This document shows, piece by piece, positions 41,893 to 49,181 of a stretch of DNA of 64,000 nucleotides. The stretch lies in assembly GCF_050250495.1 (NCBI RefSeq), contig NZ_JBFWOM010000001.1:186001-250000 (forward strand). Direction: 5' to 3'. The DNA is from Immundisolibacter sp050250495 (GTDB taxonomy: Bacteria; Pseudomonadota; Gammaproteobacteria; Immundisolibacterales; Immundisolibacteraceae). The first letter of the stretch is position 1, and the number at the start of each line of letters is the position of its first letter. The notes beneath the pieces were generated by a model. The model was not told where the DNA came from and ran no database searches. It saw only the letters and a list, made by a program, of their open reading frames with translations. Position numbers and translations under genes: made by a program.

Positions 41893-42681
41893 ATGACCGA
41901 GGCCGAACGCGCCTACAACTTCCCGCCGATGCCGGAGGGGCCGATGAACCTGTGGGTGGATCAGCCGGGCGGCGTGCCTCCGCTGCTCGGCCATCTGCTG
42001 GAGGGCTTCCGGCAGATGGTGCCGCTCGCGAGCGCGGCGCCGGAGATTGCCGGCGAGCTGCTCGGCGGCGGGCGTTTTTCGTCCGCGGAGCACCTTGGCA
42101 AGCGTCCGGTGTGCCTGGTGTTCGGTTCGCGCACCGACCCGCCCATCATGAGCAACCTGAACGCGACGGCGCCGTCCCTGAACGCGCTCTACGACCAGTA
42201 CAAGGACCGCGTGCAGTTCGTGTTCGTGTACACGCGCGAGGCGCACCCGGGCTCGGCGATCGGCCCGCACCAGAGCATGGACGAGAAGCGCCAGCGCGCG
42301 CAGGAGCTGAAGGCCGCCGAGCAGGTGCGCCTGCCGATCCTGGTCGACACGCTCGACGGCGCCATCCACCAGCGCTGGACGATGATGCCGAACTCGACCT
42401 TTTTGATCAGCCGCGCCGGTCAGGTGGTGGCGAAATCCCTGCTGCTCGACTGCTCGGTGCTGTCCGAGACGCTGGCCGAGCACCTTGCCTGGGACGCGCT
42501 CGACGACGGCCAGACCGTCATCAAGAAGAGCTACCACGAGCGCATCCACCACTGCCGGGCCCCTTACCAGCCGGCGGCGCGCGCCAAGGAGTGCGCGGCG
42601 CTCGAAGAAACCGGCCCCGAGATGATCGAGGCCATCAAGCACATGGCGGGCTTCGACCCGCTGACCTGGCGGCGCGCCTGA
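41893..42681 (+). CDS. Iodothyronine deiodinase-fold protein with Asp at the selenocysteine position
   Basis: A 262-residue thioredoxin-fold protein. V-F-G78-S-R-T81-D82-P-P and V-Y-T-R-E116-A-H118-P match the deiodinase signature (G-S-x-T-Sec-P and E-A-H). The selenocysteine position is Asp82, encoded by an ordinary GAC, and the nearby Cys is Arg80, so redox catalysis by Sec/Cys is impossible at this site. The strand P-I-L-V-D-T and the loop M-M-P-N-S-T-F-L-I complete the fold. A C-terminal tail of about 60 residues carries H-H-C. AAGGAGG precedes the ATG. Its role with the neighbouring oxygenase is unknown. Confidence 0.72.
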   Translation: MTEAERAYNFPPMPEGPMNLWVDQPGGVPPLLGHLLEGFRQMVPLASAAPEIAGELLGGGRFSSAEHLGKRPVCLVFGSRTDPPIMSNLNATAPSLNALYDQYKDRVQFVFVYTREAHPGSAIGPHQSMDEKRQRAQELKAAEQVRLPILVDTLDGAIHQRWTMMPNSTFLISRAGQVVAKSLLLDCSVLSETLAEHLAWDALDDGQTVIKKSYHERIHHCRAPYQPAARAKECAALEETGPEMIEAIKHMAGFDPLTWRRA

Positions 42682-42710
42682 GCCGCTTTTCGCCACCCGA
42701 GGAGGTCGTC

Positions 42711-43850
42711 ATGAAAGCCATCGAGGACATCATCCGCAGCCGCCCGGACGCCTTCACCGACCGGCGCATCTACACCGATCCGGCGGTGTTCGCCGAGGAG
42801 AAGGAAAAGATCTTCAAGCGCGTGTGGCTGCTGATGGGCCACGAGACGGAAATCCCGAACCCCGGCGACTTCCGGCGCATCCGCGTGGCGGGCCAGCCGC
42901 TGATCCTGGTGCGCGGCGACGACGGTAAGGCGCGCGTGCTGTTCAACACCTGCCGCCACCGGGCGAGCATCGTGGCGGTGGAGGCCGAGGGCCGCTGCAA
43001 GACCTTCAAGTGCCCCTACCACGGCTTCGAGTACGCCAACGACGGGCGCCTCGTGAACGTGCCGGTCGAGCAGGGCTACGGGGCCTGGTTCAAGAAGGAG
43101 GAATTCGGCCTGGTGGAAGTGCCGCGGGTCGACACCTTCAACGGCATGATCTTCGGCAGCTTCAACCCGGACGTCGAGCCGCTGCTGGACTACCTCGGCG
43201 CGGCGCGCGAGTACATGCAGTTCTGCACCCACGGCGACCACGCCCCGCTGGAGGTCGTCGACAAATACCGCTACGACATCGCCGGCAACTGGAAGCTGCT
43301 GATCGACAACACCATGGACGGCTACCACGTGCCGTTCGTGCACGGCGCCATGTTCGATGCGTTCGGCGTCACGGACGAGCAGTTCAACGTCGGCGGCTCG
43401 CTGCGCACGCTGGGTTTCCATGGCGCCATCGACTGGCCGGAAAACCGCCCGCTCGGCGAGCGCAAGGCCAACCGTTACATGGCCGTCTTTCCGAACATCA
43501 CCGTGCACTACAACGCGAGCGGCGACATGCACGCCATCCGGCAGATCGAGCCCGTGGCGGTGGACCGCATGCAGGTGACCATGTGGCTGCTAGCGCCGCG
43601 CCCGTCCGAGCGGGCCATGAACGAGCGCCGCGCGCAGGCCTTCACCATCACCTGGGGGCCGGGCGGCCTGTTCGGCGCCGACGACGCGCGCCAGCTCGAA
43701 TGGGTGCAGGAGGGTCTCGCCGCCCAGTGCGACGCGCCGCTGCTGGCGGCCCGCTCGCTCGATATGGGCGACGTCGGCGACTACAACGGCGAGCAGTCCA
43801 TGCGCGGCTTTCGCAAGGGCTGGAATCACTACATGGGGGTGGGACGATGA
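42711..43850 (+). CDS. Aromatic ring-hydroxylating oxygenase, Rieske alpha subunit
   Basis: A 379-residue terminal oxygenase. The [2Fe-2S] ligands are C81-R-H83 and C101-P-Y-H104; the mononuclear iron site is D203-G-Y-H206 and H211 (N-T-M-D-G-Y-H-V-P-F-V-H). The length is somewhat short, as in phthalate- or salicylate-type oxygenases. GAGGAGG lies 6 bases before the ATG at 42711, which fixes the start. The beta-subunit gene overlaps by 4 bases. No ferredoxin or reductase gene is nearby. With the decarboxylase-like neighbour it suggests dioxygenation of an aromatic acid. Confidence 0.92.
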   Translation: MKAIEDIIRSRPDAFTDRRIYTDPAVFAEEKEKIFKRVWLLMGHETEIPNPGDFRRIRVAGQPLILVRGDDGKARVLFNTCRHRASIVAVEAEGRCKTFKCPYHGFEYANDGRLVNVPVEQGYGAWFKKEEFGLVEVPRVDTFNGMIFGSFNPDVEPLLDYLGAAREYMQFCTHGDHAPLEVVDKYRYDIAGNWKLLIDNTMDGYHVPFVHGAMFDAFGVTDEQFNVGGSLRTLGFHGAIDWPENRPLGERKANRYMAVFPNITVHYNASGDMHAIRQIEPVAVDRMQVTMWLLAPRPSERAMNERRAQAFTITWGPGGLFGADDARQLEWVQEGLAAQCDAPLLAARSLDMGDVGDYNGEQSMRGFRKGWNHYMGVGR

Positions 43851-44260
43851 GTGCGTCGGCACTGCTCCAGCGCTACGCGCGGGCGCTCGACGATTTCGAT
43901 TTCCAGACCGTGATTGGCCTCTTCGCCGACGACGCCGAGTACCGGGTGCAGATGCGCGCCAACTTCGAGCGCAACGGCGTACTGCACCTGGTGCGCGACA
44001 GCCATCAGTCGCTGCGCCTGCGCTGCGCGACGCACCCGGCGAACCAGCTGCCGCGCAGCCGCCACGTGCTTGGCGAGGTCACCAGCGCCGCCGACGGCCA
44101 GTCGGCGCAGGCAAGCTTCAGCGTGGAGCGCGACGGCAAACCGACCTTCGTCGGCGAGTACCGCGTGCGCATGGCGCCGGGCGAGCCGGCGCGCTTCAAG
44201 GAACTGCTGGCGGTGCTGGACGGCGAAAGCTGCCCCGGCCAGATCATGGTGCCGATCTGA
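43847..44260 (+). CDS. Ring-hydroxylating oxygenase beta subunit (SnoaL/NTF2-like)
   Basis: A 137-residue protein with the cone-shaped SnoaL/NTF2-like fold pattern: Y-A-R-A-L-D-D-F-D-F, L-F-A-D-D-A-E-Y at the start and a terminal beta meander (E-Y-R-V-R-M). It is shorter than classic beta subunits (about 160-180). The ATG at 43847 overlaps the alpha-subunit stop (ATGA), so equal-level translation is expected. It is structural, without catalytic residues of its own. Confidence 0.85.
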   Translation: MSASALLQRYARALDDFDFQTVIGLFADDAEYRVQMRANFERNGVLHLVRDSHQSLRLRCATHPANQLPRSRHVLGEVTSAADGQSAQASFSVERDGKPTFVGEYRVRMAPGEPARFKELLAVLDGESCPGQIMVPI

Positions 44261-44285
44261 ACTCGCGCTCGGGCACGGGCAGCCG

Positions 44286-45545
44286 ATGAGCAGCGTGGCG
44301 GCGGGCACGGCGAGGCCGATCGAGAGCGCGCCGGCAACCGGCGCGCAGGCTTGGACGCTGCTCGGCTGCACGCTGATCGCCGCCTTCGACGGGCTCGACG
44401 TGCTGGTTATGGCGCTCGCCGCGCCAGTGCTGGCCGAGCAGTGGCAGCTCGACGCGCGCGCCATCGGTCTCCTGCTCGGCACCGCACCCATCGGCATGGC
44501 GATTGGCGCCGCGACGCTCGCGCCGCTGGCGGACCGCATCGGACGCAAGCGTTTGTTGCTGCTGGCCTGCGCGCTGGCGGGCGTCGGCACCCTGGCGTCG
44601 TCGGTCACCGGCGCATTCGGGCCGCTGGCGCTGACCCGGCTCGTCACCGGGCTTGGCATCGGCGCCGCCCTGCCGACGCTGACCACGCTGACCTCCGAGG
44701 TGGCGCCAGAGCGCTGGCGCAATCTGTACATCGGCATCGTCACCAACGGCTACAGCATCGGCACCATCGGCGGCGCCATGATGGCGGGGGCGCTGATTGC
44801 GGCCTGGGGCTGGCAGGGGCTGTTCTGGGTGGGCGGTATCGGCCCGTTGCTGCTGATCCCGCTGCTGTGGGTCACGCTGCCGGAATCGACGTATTTTCTG
44901 GCGACGCGCCGAGGCACGCCCGCAGCAGTCGATGCCGGCGCTTCGCGGTCGACGTTGGGCGAGGTGCTCGGCGGCGACCTGCGGCGGGCCGGTCTTTGCA
45001 CGTGGCTCGCGTTTTTCTGCTCGTTCTTTGTCGTCTATTTCATCTTCCAGTGGATTCCGAGCATCGTGCGCGGCGCGGGTTTCAGCCTGGACGCGGCGTT
45101 CCGGGCGAGTCTCATCGCGAGCGTGGCCGGTCTGCTCGGCCCCTTCGCGCTGGCGGGGCTTTCCGCGCGGGTCAGCCTACAACGCTGCATCGGGTGGTTT
45201 TTCGTGGCCGGCGCTGTGTCGACGGCGCTGGTGGGTGTGGCCGGCCAGTCGCTGGGGCTCATCCTGACTGCCGTGTTCCTGTCGAGCTTTTTCACGCTCG
45301 GCGCGGAGATGGGGCTGTTCATGTTCGCCTCGCGCCTGTACCCGGCCCGCGTGCGGGCCGGCGGTGTCGGCTGGGCGCTCGGCGTCGGGCGCTTCGGGGC
45401 GATCTTCGGGCCGATCGTCGGCGGCGTGCTGATCGGCATGGGTTGGGGCATTCCGCGCTACTTCCCGCTGTTCGGCACGGTGCTGCTGGTGGCCGCAGCG
45501 GCCGTGTATATGTCGCAATTTCGTGGCGATTCGTTCGCGGATTAG
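44286..45545 (+). CDS. MFS transporter, aromatic acid:H+ symporter-like
   Basis: A 419-residue, 12-helix permease. Helix 1 carries the F-D-G-L-D-V-L signature of AAHS-type aromatic acid carriers, and the loop between helices 2 and 3 has the MFS motif L-A-D-R-I-G-R-K-R. It probably imports the aromatic substrate of the cluster. The ATG at 44286 begins a short Ala-rich cytoplasmic start. It follows the beta subunit by 25 bases. Confidence 0.87.
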   Translation: MSSVAAGTARPIESAPATGAQAWTLLGCTLIAAFDGLDVLVMALAAPVLAEQWQLDARAIGLLLGTAPIGMAIGAATLAPLADRIGRKRLLLLACALAGVGTLASSVTGAFGPLALTRLVTGLGIGAALPTLTTLTSEVAPERWRNLYIGIVTNGYSIGTIGGAMMAGALIAAWGWQGLFWVGGIGPLLLIPLLWVTLPESTYFLATRRGTPAAVDAGASRSTLGEVLGGDLRRAGLCTWLAFFCSFFVVYFIFQWIPSIVRGAGFSLDAAFRASLIASVAGLLGPFALAGLSARVSLQRCIGWFFVAGAVSTALVGVAGQSLGLILTAVFLSSFFTLGAEMGLFMFASRLYPARVRAGGVGWALGVGRFGAIFGPIVGGVLIGMGWGIPRYFPLFGTVLLVAAAAVYMSQFRGDSFAD

Positions 45546-45687
45546 GAAGGCACTGATTTATTCAGCGCTTCCGTTCGGGGCAGGATGCCCCGGCATCAAT
45601 CGATGGCGTAAGCCATTGATTGATGGAGCGCCGCGCGGATGACCCGCGCGGCAGCGAGATGAAAAATTCCATGGACGGAATTTTTCA
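45545..45687. repeat. Array of five hairpins
   Basis: Five consecutive inverted repeats lie in about 143 bases: 45545-45572 (imperfect, around TTTAT), 45577-45591 (GGGGCA/TGCCCC), 45595-45624 (ATCAAT...ATTGAT, one mismatch), 45630-45652 (GCCGCGCGG/CCGCGCGGC) and 45660-45687 (TGAAAAATTCC/GGAATTTTTCA, 11-base perfect stem). The last is followed by an A/T-rich tract. The unit could be a small mobile repeat (MITE/REP type), a terminator array or a structured RNA between the MFS gene and the next gene. Confidence 0.6.
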
Positions 45688-45708
45688 GCATTTCCCTAGG
45701 GGGACACG

Positions 45709-46602
45709 ATGGACGACGTGGTAATCGGCTCCAACTACCCGGAAATCGTCGGCAACGCCGTGTTTCTGGACGAGGCCATCTACGCCCGCCACGGGCTGCG
45801 GGTGGAACTCATGAATCCGCCGGCCGAGGGCATAAGCCTCAACGAGTCCATGACCACCGGCCGGGCGCACTTCACGCACCTGCTGTCGCACCCGATCCTG
45901 GCCGCGGTGCAGGGGCTGGGACTGAAGTATTTGGCCTCGTATCAGGACGAGGGCTTCGAGGTCATCGCGCGGCCCGGCATCCGCACGCTGAAGGATCTGG
46001 AGGGCAAGAAGGTCTCGTTCGCGACGCCGATGATGAACAAGAACTTCTTCTACGCCTTTCGCCAGGCCGGCGGCGACCCCAGCACCATCATCCCGGCCGG
46101 CTACGGCGGCGTGATCCACCAGAAGGTGATGGGCATCGCCATGGCCGATCTCGAGTATCTTCGCGACGGGCGCATCGACGCCATGGCGCTGCTGCCGCCG
46201 ATGTCGTCGGCGGCGATGATGGAAGGATTCCACAGCATCTTCCGTCATGGCGACGTGTTCCCGACGCCGGTGTTCGGCCTCATGACACGCGACAGCCTGC
46301 TCGCCGAGCGCAGGGAACTGGTGCTGCGCATGCTGCGGGCGCTGGATGAAGCCGTGCGCGCGTTCCTCGCCGACCGCGCCTACGGCATCGCGCTCGTGGA
46401 GCGTCTTGGCACGCCCAAGGCCGTGGCGCCGGTGGCCTACGACATGGCGCGAGGCACCATGCACCCGCTGCGCCGCGTGCCGGATTACGTGCAGCGCGAG
46501 TGGATCGAGAACGAAAAACAGCTCGAACACATCGACGCCGCGGTGCCGGTCGGGCAGGTGTTCGACTTCTCCCTGCTCGACATCCTGGAAGCAAGCGCAT
46601 GA
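45709..46602 (+). CDS. NMT1/SsuA-like PBP2-fold protein without signal peptide
   Basis: A 297-residue protein of the type 2 periplasmic-binding fold (G-S-N-Y-P-E-I-V near the start, L-K-D-L-E-G-K-K-V-S-F at about 92-102). No signal peptide or lipobox is present and no ABC permease or ATPase gene is near, so an export role as a transport receptor is doubtful. It may be a cytoplasmic enzyme related to the DszB/Pht5-like proteins of the same cluster, or a binding protein. No Cys is found at the DszB position. The next gene overlaps by 4 bases and is a relative. Confidence 0.7.
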   Translation: MDDVVIGSNYPEIVGNAVFLDEAIYARHGLRVELMNPPAEGISLNESMTTGRAHFTHLLSHPILAAVQGLGLKYLASYQDEGFEVIARPGIRTLKDLEGKKVSFATPMMNKNFFYAFRQAGGDPSTIIPAGYGGVIHQKVMGIAMADLEYLRDGRIDAMALLPPMSSAAMMEGFHSIFRHGDVFPTPVFGLMTRDSLLAERRELVLRMLRALDEAVRAFLADRAYGIALVERLGTPKAVAPVAYDMARGTMHPLRRVPDYVQREWIENEKQLEHIDAAVPVGQVFDFSLLDILEASA

Positions 46603-47465
46603 CGCCCGTCTGGTTCGCCACTGCCCACCTGCAGCTCACCGGCAACATCCCGCTGCTGAATGCCGAGCCGTTCGCGGCGGCCGGCTTCGCGGTGCACCCC
46701 ATGGGGCCCGGCGCCGGGCAGCCGATCGTGAACGCACTGCTGCAAGGCCGCGCCGAGTACTGCAACGTGCTGGCGCTGCCCATCATGCGCGCCACGCAGG
46801 GGCAGGGCCTGAAGTTCGTCTACTCGTATCAGCCGACCGGCTGGGAGCTGTGGGCGCGGCCGGACATCAGGAGCCTCACGGATCTTGCCGGCCGGCGCCT
46901 GGCACTCACCTCGCCGATGGCGCGCAGCTACCTCGACGACGGCCTGCGTGAAGCGGGCGTGGACCCGGCCAGCGTCAGCGAGGGTGTCGGCATCCAGCTC
47001 GACGGCGCCGGCGTCGAGCAACTGCGCCGCGGCGCGGCCGATGCCGCCATCCTGATGCCGCCGGTGACGGTGATGGCCGAGAGCCTGGGTCTGAAGCGCC
47101 TCGCGCACCTCGGGCAATGGGGCCACCCGGTCGCCTACGGCCTCATGACCACCGACCGCCTGCTGGCCGAGCGGCGGGACGAGGTGGTGCGCTTCGTGCG
47201 CGCGCTGCTCGCGTCGGTGCGCGCGCTCAAGGCCGACCGGGAACTCGCCCTGTCGCTAGTCCGCGCGCAGGGCGTGCCGGAGGAATTCGTCGCCGGCACG
47301 GTGGACATCACGCTCCCGCAGCTCGACACGGACGGCTATCTGCCGGCCGCCACCCAGCAGCGCTGGATCGACACCTCGGCGCGGTTCCTCGGCCTCGACG
47401 GGCCGATTCCGACCTCGCGTGTGTTCGATTTCAGCGTGCTCGACGACGCCCACCGCGGCGCCTGA
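46599..47465 (+). CDS. NMT1/SsuA-like PBP2-fold protein without signal peptide
   Basis: A 288-residue relative of the preceding protein (P-D-I-R-S-L-T-D-L-A-G-R-R-L-A-L-T-S-P-M, L-M-T-T-D-R-L-L-A-E-R-R-D-E). It also has no signal peptide. Both proteins end with a shared V-F-D-F-S-x-L-D pattern, which suggests tandem duplication and a joint function, possibly as a heterodimer. The ATG overlaps the previous stop (ATGA). Substrate and activity are unknown. Confidence 0.7.
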   Translation: MTPVWFATAHLQLTGNIPLLNAEPFAAAGFAVHPMGPGAGQPIVNALLQGRAEYCNVLALPIMRATQGQGLKFVYSYQPTGWELWARPDIRSLTDLAGRRLALTSPMARSYLDDGLREAGVDPASVSEGVGIQLDGAGVEQLRRGAADAAILMPPVTVMAESLGLKRLAHLGQWGHPVAYGLMTTDRLLAERRDEVVRFVRALLASVRALKADRELALSLVRAQGVPEEFVAGTVDITLPQLDTDGYLPAATQQRWIDTSARFLGLDGPIPTSRVFDFSVLDDAHRGA

Positions 47466-47505
47466 AGCCCCTTTTTTCGCTCAACCCTTTCAAGAGAGGA
47501 GTCCG

Positions 47506-48675
47506 ATGGAAATCTTCAAACTCACCGATGCGCAGAAGGCGCTCGTCGCCAAGGTCGACCGCCTGGCCGAGGAGCGCTTCGCGCCGCGCGCCGCGCAGTA
47601 CGACGCCGAGGCCGGCATGCCGGTGGAGGACCTGAAGGACCTGCACGCCGAGGGGCTGCTGCTGGCCTGCGCGGACAAGAAATGGGGCGGGCTTGGCTTT
47701 GGCGTGCACCAGGACGACCCGCTGAGCTTCTTCCTCACCATCGAGCGCATCGCGCGCGTGAACCCGGGCACCGCGCACGACTTTCAGGTGCACAACAACT
47801 GCGTGCAGATGATCTGCTACGGCGGCACCGACGACATGATCCCAACCTTCCTCGAACCGACGCGCGCGCGCGGCAAGGTGATTCCGGGCGCCGGCTCCGA
47901 GCCGGCAATGCTCCACTACTCGGCGGCCGGCGGCGGTGGGGGTCTCTCCTCCACCGCCAAGAAAGTGGACGGCGGTTACCTCATCAACGGCCTGAAGCAC
48001 TACGCCACCAACGCCTCCTACGCCGAGTGGCTGTGGGTGGGCCTGCTGCTGGAAGGCACGCGCAGCGACATCACCATCATGGTGCCGGCCAACGCCGAGG
48101 GCGTCAGCATCGACGCGAGCGTGTGGGACCCGATCGGCATGCGCGCCTGCGTGAGCCCGATGATCAAGCTCGAAAACGTGTTCGTGCCCGAGAACTACGC
48201 GCTCGGCGCACCCGGCATGCTGATGAACGAGAACTGGCTCGGCAAGATCAACCTCGGCTTCACGGCGACGTATCTGGGCGCCATGCAGGGCATCTACGAC
48301 CATGTGCTGCCGTACGTGCGCGACAAGGGCCGCAGCAAGGACCCCTTCCGCCAGGTGCAGATCGGCGAGATGAAAACCCGTATCGACGCCGTGCGCCTGC
48401 TGATGTACACGGCCATCTCGAACTTCCAGGCCGACCCCGAGGGCGCCATGCTGATGGCGAACGAGGCCAAGTTCATGGCGGTCGAGAGCGTGAACCGCTT
48501 CATGCATCTCGCCGGCCAGGCGGCGGGCCCCAGCATCCTGTTCAAGAGCCGCCCTGTCGAGCGCCTGTTCCGCGACCTGCACCTGCACGTGCTGCACGGC
48601 CGCCAGCACGCCATGGCCATGTGCGTGGGTCAGGCGGCGCTCGGCGAGCCGTACAACCTCAACCTCAGCGTGTGA
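47506..48675 (+). CDS. Acyl-CoA dehydrogenase-superfamily flavoprotein (possible DszC-like monooxygenase)
   Basis: A 389-residue protein of the acyl-CoA dehydrogenase fold: helical N-terminal domain, central beta domain with D-G-G-Y-L-I-N-G-L-K-H-Y-A-T-N-A, and a helical C-terminal domain. The usual C-terminal Y-E-G-T region with the catalytic Glu is absent; instead F-R-D-L-H359-L-H361-V-L-H364 resembles the W-R-N-x-R-T-H-S-L-H region of DszC and other group D flavin monooxygenases. It may oxygenate an aromatic sulfur or ring rather than dehydrogenate a thioester. GAGAGGAG precedes the ATG. Confidence 0.7.
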   Translation: MEIFKLTDAQKALVAKVDRLAEERFAPRAAQYDAEAGMPVEDLKDLHAEGLLLACADKKWGGLGFGVHQDDPLSFFLTIERIARVNPGTAHDFQVHNNCVQMICYGGTDDMIPTFLEPTRARGKVIPGAGSEPAMLHYSAAGGGGGLSSTAKKVDGGYLINGLKHYATNASYAEWLWVGLLLEGTRSDITIMVPANAEGVSIDASVWDPIGMRACVSPMIKLENVFVPENYALGAPGMLMNENWLGKINLGFTATYLGAMQGIYDHVLPYVRDKGRSKDPFRQVQIGEMKTRIDAVRLLMYTAISNFQADPEGAMLMANEAKFMAVESVNRFMHLAGQAAGPSILFKSRPVERLFRDLHLHVLHGRQHAMAMCVGQAALGEPYNLNLSV

Positions 48676-48697
48676 TCGTCTGCACGGGGACGGGCGG

Positions 48698-48719
48698 AGG
48701 GGCGTAGCTATGCTCCCCT
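48698..48719. terminator. Imperfect hairpin between convergent genes
   Basis: AGGGG and CCCCT arms enclose a partly paired GCGTAGCTATGC core between the flavoprotein gene and the convergent dtd gene. It lacks a clear T-run; a bidirectional terminator role is plausible but weakly supported. Confidence 0.3.
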
Positions 48720-48738
48720 GCCCCACCCGCGTGCTGTT

Positions 48739-49176
48739 CTACACCCGCAGCAGAAACGTCACCGGACCGTCGTTGGTAAGGCTCACCTTCATGTGTGCGC
48801 CGAAGCGGCCGGTGGCGACGCTTGCATGCAGGCCGCGTGCGGCATCGACCAGCGCATTGAACATGGCCAGTGCGTGCTCAGGTTCCGCAGCGCTGGTAAA
48901 GCTGGGCCGCCGGCCGCGGTCCGTATCGGCGGCCAGCGTGAACTGTGGCACCAGCAGCAGGCCGCCGCCGGAGTCGGTGAGGGACCGGTTCATGCGCCCG
49001 TCGGCATCGTCGAACACGCGGTAGCCGAGCAGGCGCTCGGCCATGCGCGTGGCCTGGGCGGGGCCATCGGCCGGCTGCACGCCGACCAGAACCAGCAGGC
49101 CGGGGCCAATCTGCCCAACCACCTCGCCGGCTACTGCCACGCGGGCTTCCGTCACCCGTTGCAGCAGCGCCAGCAT
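48739..49176 (-). CDS. dtd: D-aminoacyl-tRNA deacylase
   Basis: A 145-residue protein. The signature V-P-Q-F-T-L-A-A-D (family S-Q-x-T-L region, with V-P in place of S) and the C-terminal T-N-D-G-P-V-T motif are present, as is the L-Q-R-V start. It hydrolyses D-amino acids from mischarged tRNAs. It begins 5 bases after the bipA stop on the same strand. Confidence 0.93.
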   Translation of the reverse strand: MLALLQRVTEARVAVAGEVVGQIGPGLLVLVGVQPADGPAQATRMAERLLGYRVFDDADGRMNRSLTDSGGGLLLVPQFTLAADTDRGRRPSFTSAAEPEHALAMFNALVDAARGLHASVATGRFGAHMKVSLTNDGPVTFLLRV

Positions 49177-49181
49177 GGAAC

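Noticed and set aside
41893..42681. Possible selenoprotein (deiodinase-like)
   Set aside because: The selenocysteine position is an ordinary GAC (Asp) codon and there is no in-frame TGA, so no selenocysteine insertion is needed.
45709..47465. ABC transporter substrate-binding proteins of a sulfonate or nitrate uptake system
   Set aside because: Neither protein has a signal peptide or lipobox and no permease or ATPase gene is near; I kept only the fold-level call.
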